The translations under genes were made by a program, and so were the position numbers. From Dehalococcoidia bacterium (GTDB lineage Bacteria > Chloroflexota > Dehalococcoidia > Dehalococcoidales > E44-bin46), in contig CP070810.1 in NCBI GenBank assembly GCA_020343755.1, positions 695,910-712,822 on the forward strand: DNA of 16,913 nucleotides. The letters run 5' to 3'. Positions 14,567-16,913 of the stretch are shown piece by piece. A model generated the notes under the pieces. That model did not search any database. It saw only the letters and a list, made by a program, of their open reading frames with translations, and was not told the origin of the DNA. Position 1 is the stretch's first letter; each line of letters begins with the position of its first letter.

Positions 14567-14861
14567 TAATTGACTCCTTTAGAAGGTCTTTACCATATCT
14601 AATAAGCTGCTCTCGATTATCCGGGGTAAGAGTAGTCCGTAGAGCATACTCTAGCCGACCACCCTTTAGCCCAGTCTCCCAACACTGTGGTGACTGACAT
14701 AAATAAGCACCGCGTCCTGCCCTCTTCCCGCCAGTATCTACCTCTACACTGCCATCAATAATACGCACCAAGCGGATTAGCTCCAGTTTAGGTCTTACCT
14801 GACGACAAGCCACGCAAGTTCGCTGCGGTATGTGCTTACTAATACTCTTCACCCTCCTCAT
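14550..14861 (-). CDS. ylxR: YlxR/RnpM family RNA-binding protein (DUF448)
   Basis: A small protein, 103 residues if the ATG at 14861 is used. The family motifs are PQRTCVACR (12-20) and GRGAYLC (49-55), with a basic C-terminal half. YlxR of Bacillus subtilis has been described as an RNase P modulator (RnpM). It sits in its standard place between nusA and infB, overlapping nusA by 23 bp and infB by 17 bp. The start is uncertain. No Shine-Dalgarno precedes the ATG, while an AGGAGG lies just inside the frame (14858-14853). That site is 9 nt upstream of an ATT codon (14843-14841) that overlaps the nusA stop, which would give a 97-residue protein. The GAGGAGG also simply encodes acidic residues of the NusA tail. 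Confidence 0.9.
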   Translation of the reverse strand: MRRVKSISKHIPQRTCVACRQVRPKLELIRLVRIIDGSVEVDTGGKRAGRGAYLCQSPQCWETGLKGGRLEYALRTTLTPDNREQLIRYGKDLLKESISGRGK

Positions 14862-16266
14862 CAGTTTCTAAGGTCTCTGAGACTCGACGTCGTTTCTTAA
14901 TCTTAATGCCGTCCTCAGCACTCCCCTTGCCTTGAACGCCTTTCTTTTTCCTCTTCCTCGATCTAGCTCCGGGCTTAATCGGTGTCGGTACTAAAATATC
15001 CTCAGCAAACCTAAGCTGAACCTTTTCTGCCGTTACCTGCGGTTCAATGGAAACCGGAGGAGTAAAAGTAGTATCAAGAGCTGGTACCGGTTCAGCCGTC
15101 TCTTCTGGCGCCTCTTCAGAGGCTAAAGCTGGCTCGACAACGGTTGGTTCTTCGGTAGGAAGCTCCTCACCACCTATCGCCACTTCTTCTGCCCCGGTGA
15201 TTACATGCTTAGCCTCCGCCACCCTTTCTGCCTCAGCCTCCGAAGCACTCTTAATATCAATTCGCCACCCGGTGAGTTTAGCTGCCAGTCTAACGTTCTG
15301 CCCCTCTTTACCAATGGCTAATGAAAGTTGCTTATCAGGAACAATCACAGTAGCTGCTTCCTGCTCACCGTCCAGCTCAACACTTAATACCTGGGCTGGA
15401 CTAAGAGCATTAGTAATAAAAACAGAGATATCTGGGCTCCACATAACGACGTCTATCTTCTCACCATTTAGCTCATTAACAATATTTTGTATTCTGATCC
15501 CACGCAATCCAACACAGCAACCAACTGGGTCAATGCCCTCCTGGCTTGCGGCGACAGCTACTTTACTCCGATAGCCAGCTTCGCGAGCAACTGACTTCAA
15601 CTCCACTGCTCCGTTATAAACCTCAGGAATCTCCAGCTCAAAGAGCCGACGCAGCATGTTTGGATGCGACCGTGACACCGCCACCCGAGGCCCTTTGTTA
15701 GTCCGGGTTACCTCTAAGAGGTAAACCTTAAGTCTTTGACCCATTCTATATCTCTCAGTGGGCACCTGCTCAACCGCAGGCAGTATTGCCTCGGTTCTGC
15801 CCAAATCAATAAATATCTGCCTGGGCTCAATACGACGCACTAATCCAGTGACAATATCGCTTTCCTTGCCAGCGTACTCCTCGAATATGGCGCTATGCTC
15901 AGCTTCATGAAGCCGCTGGAGAATAACCTGCTTTGCCGTTTGAGCAGCAATGCGCCCAGCATTACGGGGGGTAGCTTCCACCTCGATAGTATCACCAATC
16001 TGCACATCTGGCTTAACTTGACGTGCCTCATCTAGTGATATTTCACGGCGACTATCTGACGGCTGCTCGACTACATCTTTCTCAGCCCACACTCGAACCT
16101 TACCGGTATTAGGATCAATCTTGACCGAGATATTCTGGGTAGCAGCAAAGTTATCCTTCCTATAAGCTGATACCAGCGCTGCCTCTACCGCGCCAATAAC
16201 TACCTCCTTAGGCAGATTCTTCTCAGCCGATAGCTGCGTAATGGCGAGCAGAAAGTCGCTCTTCAT
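14839..16266 (-). CDS. nusA: Transcription termination/antitermination factor NusA
   Basis: A 475-residue RNA polymerase-associated factor for pausing, termination and antitermination. Domains in order: N-terminal polymerase-binding domain (about 1-130), S1 (about 134-198, DIVTGLVRRIEPRQIFIDLG), and KH1 and KH2 (about 200-345, with GIDPVGCCVGLRGIRIQNI and IGKEGQNVRLAAKLTGWRID). After about residue 345 comes a tail of 130 residues, not the E. coli-type acidic repeats. It is first acidic (about 345-425), then has basic clusters (434-442 and 455-461), and ends acidic (EEGEEY). The ATG has GGAGG about 12 nt upstream and an in-frame TAG before it. It begins the nusA-ylxR-infB-rbfA-truB operon; rimP is not in front. 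A terminator-like hairpin lies in its leader. Confidence 0.96.
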   Translation of the reverse strand: MKSDFLLAITQLSAEKNLPKEVVIGAVEAALVSAYRKDNFAATQNISVKIDPNTGKVRVWAEKDVVEQPSDSRREISLDEARQVKPDVQIGDTIEVEATPRNAGRIAAQTAKQVILQRLHEAEHSAIFEEYAGKESDIVTGLVRRIEPRQIFIDLGRTEAILPAVEQVPTERYRMGQRLKVYLLEVTRTNKGPRVAVSRSHPNMLRRLFELEIPEVYNGAVELKSVAREAGYRSKVAVAASQEGIDPVGCCVGLRGIRIQNIVNELNGEKIDVVMWSPDISVFITNALSPAQVLSVELDGEQEAATVIVPDKQLSLAIGKEGQNVRLAAKLTGWRIDIKSASEAEAERVAEAKHVITGAEEVAIGGEELPTEEPTVVEPALASEEAPEETAEPVPALDTTFTPPVSIEPQVTAEKVQLRFAEDILVPTPIKPGARSRKRKKKGVQGKGSAEDGIKIKKRRRVSETLETDEEGEEY

Positions 16267-16306
16267 CTCAGACTAGAACCTCCAATTTTATTATTCTCCA
16301 TACAAC

Positions 16307-16330
16307 AAAAAAGTGGGAATTAACCCACTT
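16307..16330 (-). terminator. Intrinsic terminator-like hairpin in the nusA leader
   Basis: On the minus strand a 7-bp stem, AAGTGGG against CCCACTT, with a 6-nt loop is followed at once by TTTTGTTG, giving six T in a row including the stem end. It lies 41 bp upstream of the nusA ATG and downstream of the predicted promoter. No minus-strand gene precedes it in the window, so it is best read as an attenuator. Confidence 0.65.
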
Positions 16331-16352
16331 CATAATCAATCTCATTTAGTAA

Positions 16353-16382
16353 AGTATACCATAATCAGGTTTTAGAATGCAA
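16353..16382 (-). promoter_or_regulatory. Candidate promoter of the nusA operon
   Basis: On the reverse strand, an extended -10 TGG-TATACT (TATACT at 16358-16353) has TTGCAT 18 bp upstream (16382-16377). The -35 is weak but the TGn extension compensates. It would give a leader of about 80 nt that contains the 16307-16330 hairpin. Confidence 0.5.
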
Positions 16383-16431
16383 TACTTTTAGCCGCCATGA
16401 CACACTATATAGACAAACTGGTATCAATACC

Positions 16432-16460
16432 TAGAAATCCTAGCCCCGTTAAGCTATAAT
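16432..16460 (+). promoter_or_regulatory. Candidate promoter of the M20 amidohydrolase gene
   Basis: TAGAAA (16432-16437) and a perfect TATAAT (16455-16460) are 17 bp apart, 49 bp upstream of the GTG start. The -35 matches four of six consensus bases. Confidence 0.5.
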
Positions 16461-16509
16461 AAGCACTAGCTGTAATAGCTGGAAGCCATTCTCAGAGCAG
16501 GAATAGAGC

Positions 16510-16913
16510 GTGGATATAACAAAATTAAAGGCTGCAGTTAGAAGCGAAATAGACGCTCGACACCACCAGCTTAATGAGCTGAGCCTAATGATTCACTCCA
16601 ACCCCGAGCTAGGTTTCCAGGAAAATAAGGCAGTAGCCTGGTTAAATCAATACCTGAAGGAAAATGGCTTTTCTATAGAACGGGGCATCTGTGAGCTACC
16701 AACCGCTTTTAAAGGAAGTTACGGGCAGGGAAAACCAGCTATGGCTATTCTGGCTGAATATGATGCCCTGCCTAAGCTTGGGCATGCCTGTGGCCATAAT
16801 CTAATCGCCGCCAGTGCTGTTGGCGCTGGAATAGCTTCCAAGCTAGCCATTGACCAGTTTGGGGGTAGCATTCTGGTTATCGGCACACCAGCTGAAGAGC
16901 TAAGTGGTGGCAA
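16510..16913 (+). CDS. M20 family amidohydrolase/peptidase, PM20D2-like, N-terminal part
   Basis: Open to the right edge; 134 codons are visible. Translation from the GTG at 16510 gives VDITKLKAAVRSEIDARHHQ at the N terminus, then IHSNPELGFQE (28-38), ILAEYDALPKLGHACGHNL (80-98) and, near the edge, GTPAEELSGG. The HACGHN element (92-97) and the paired glutamates after GTPA supply metal-site and catalytic residues of M20 zinc enzymes. The EYDALPxxGHACGHNLI pattern resembles PM20D2 and the aminobenzoyl-glutamate hydrolase group, which cleave amide bonds of N-acyl amino acids or odd dipeptides. The exact substrate cannot be given. AGGA lies 7 nt before the GTG. It is divergent from nusA across 243 bp. 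Domains past the catalytic N-terminal half, including the lid, are outside the window. Confidence 0.88.
   Translation, partial: MDITKLKAAVRSEIDARHHQLNELSLMIHSNPELGFQENKAVAWLNQYLKENGFSIERGICELPTAFKGSYGQGKPAMAILAEYDALPKLGHACGHNLIAASAVGAGIASKLAIDQFGGSILVIGTPAEELSGG

Noticed and set aside
15047..15574. A 175-codon open frame on the plus strand opposite the nusA tail
   Set aside because: Its S/T/A/G-rich, low-complexity translation is the mirror of the E/P/A-rich NusA tail, and it lacks a ribosome binding site and family resemblance.
16383..16509. A tRNA or small RNA gene in the nusA-M20 gap
   Set aside because: No cloverleaf or T-loop consensus was found; the sequence is accounted for by two divergent promoters and leaders.

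Overview
The window reads as a bacterial chromosome segment, most likely from the Chloroflexota, class Dehalococcoidia or a close relative. The clues are the run rpsO-pnp-dapB-asd-dapA, an actinobacterial-type inositol-phosphate synthase next to a PimA-like glycosyltransferase and a CDP-alcohol phosphotransferase, a DUF5679 zinc ribbon, and intermediate GC content. No rRNA or tRNA is present, so this placement is an inference. All genes are tightly packed. I see no insertion sequence, phage gene or CRISPR array.

Layout, left to right. (1) 1-975, minus strand: the start of a DUF1998/YprA-type helicase behind a DUF503 (YlxP) gene, and a separate VOC-family gene with its own good promoter. (2) 976-1200: divergent promoter region. 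(3) 1201-6416, plus strand: rpsO, pnp, dapB, asd, dapA, with gaps of 19, 2 and 9 bp and one 13-bp overlap. This joins ribosome and RNA-decay genes to the first steps of the diaminopimelate/lysine pathway. (4) 6417-6672: a convergent intergenic region packed with GC-rich palindromes. (5) 10940 down to 6673, minus strand: ino1, a PimA-like glycosyltransferase, a phosphatidylinositol-phosphate synthase-like CDP-alcohol phosphotransferase, and purA. The first three could make and mannosylate an inositol phospholipid. (6) 11296 down to 11156: a 46-residue DUF5679 zinc ribbon with a consensus promoter. (7) 16266 down to 11417, minus strand: nusA, ylxR, infB, rbfA, truB, the classic transcription/translation operon, but without rimP in front and without ylxP inside. 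(8) 16267-16509: divergent region with a probable transcription attenuator in the nusA leader. (9) 16510 to the end, plus strand: the N-terminal part of an M20 amidohydrolase related to PM20D2.

Most genes are housekeeping genes of known families. The points worth a second look are the inositol-lipid operon, the terminator hairpin in the nusA leader, the unclear (possibly AUU) start of ylxR, the palindrome cluster after dapA, an altered P-loop in IF-2, and the displacement of ylxP. Nothing here looks like a wholly undescribed defence or mobile system.
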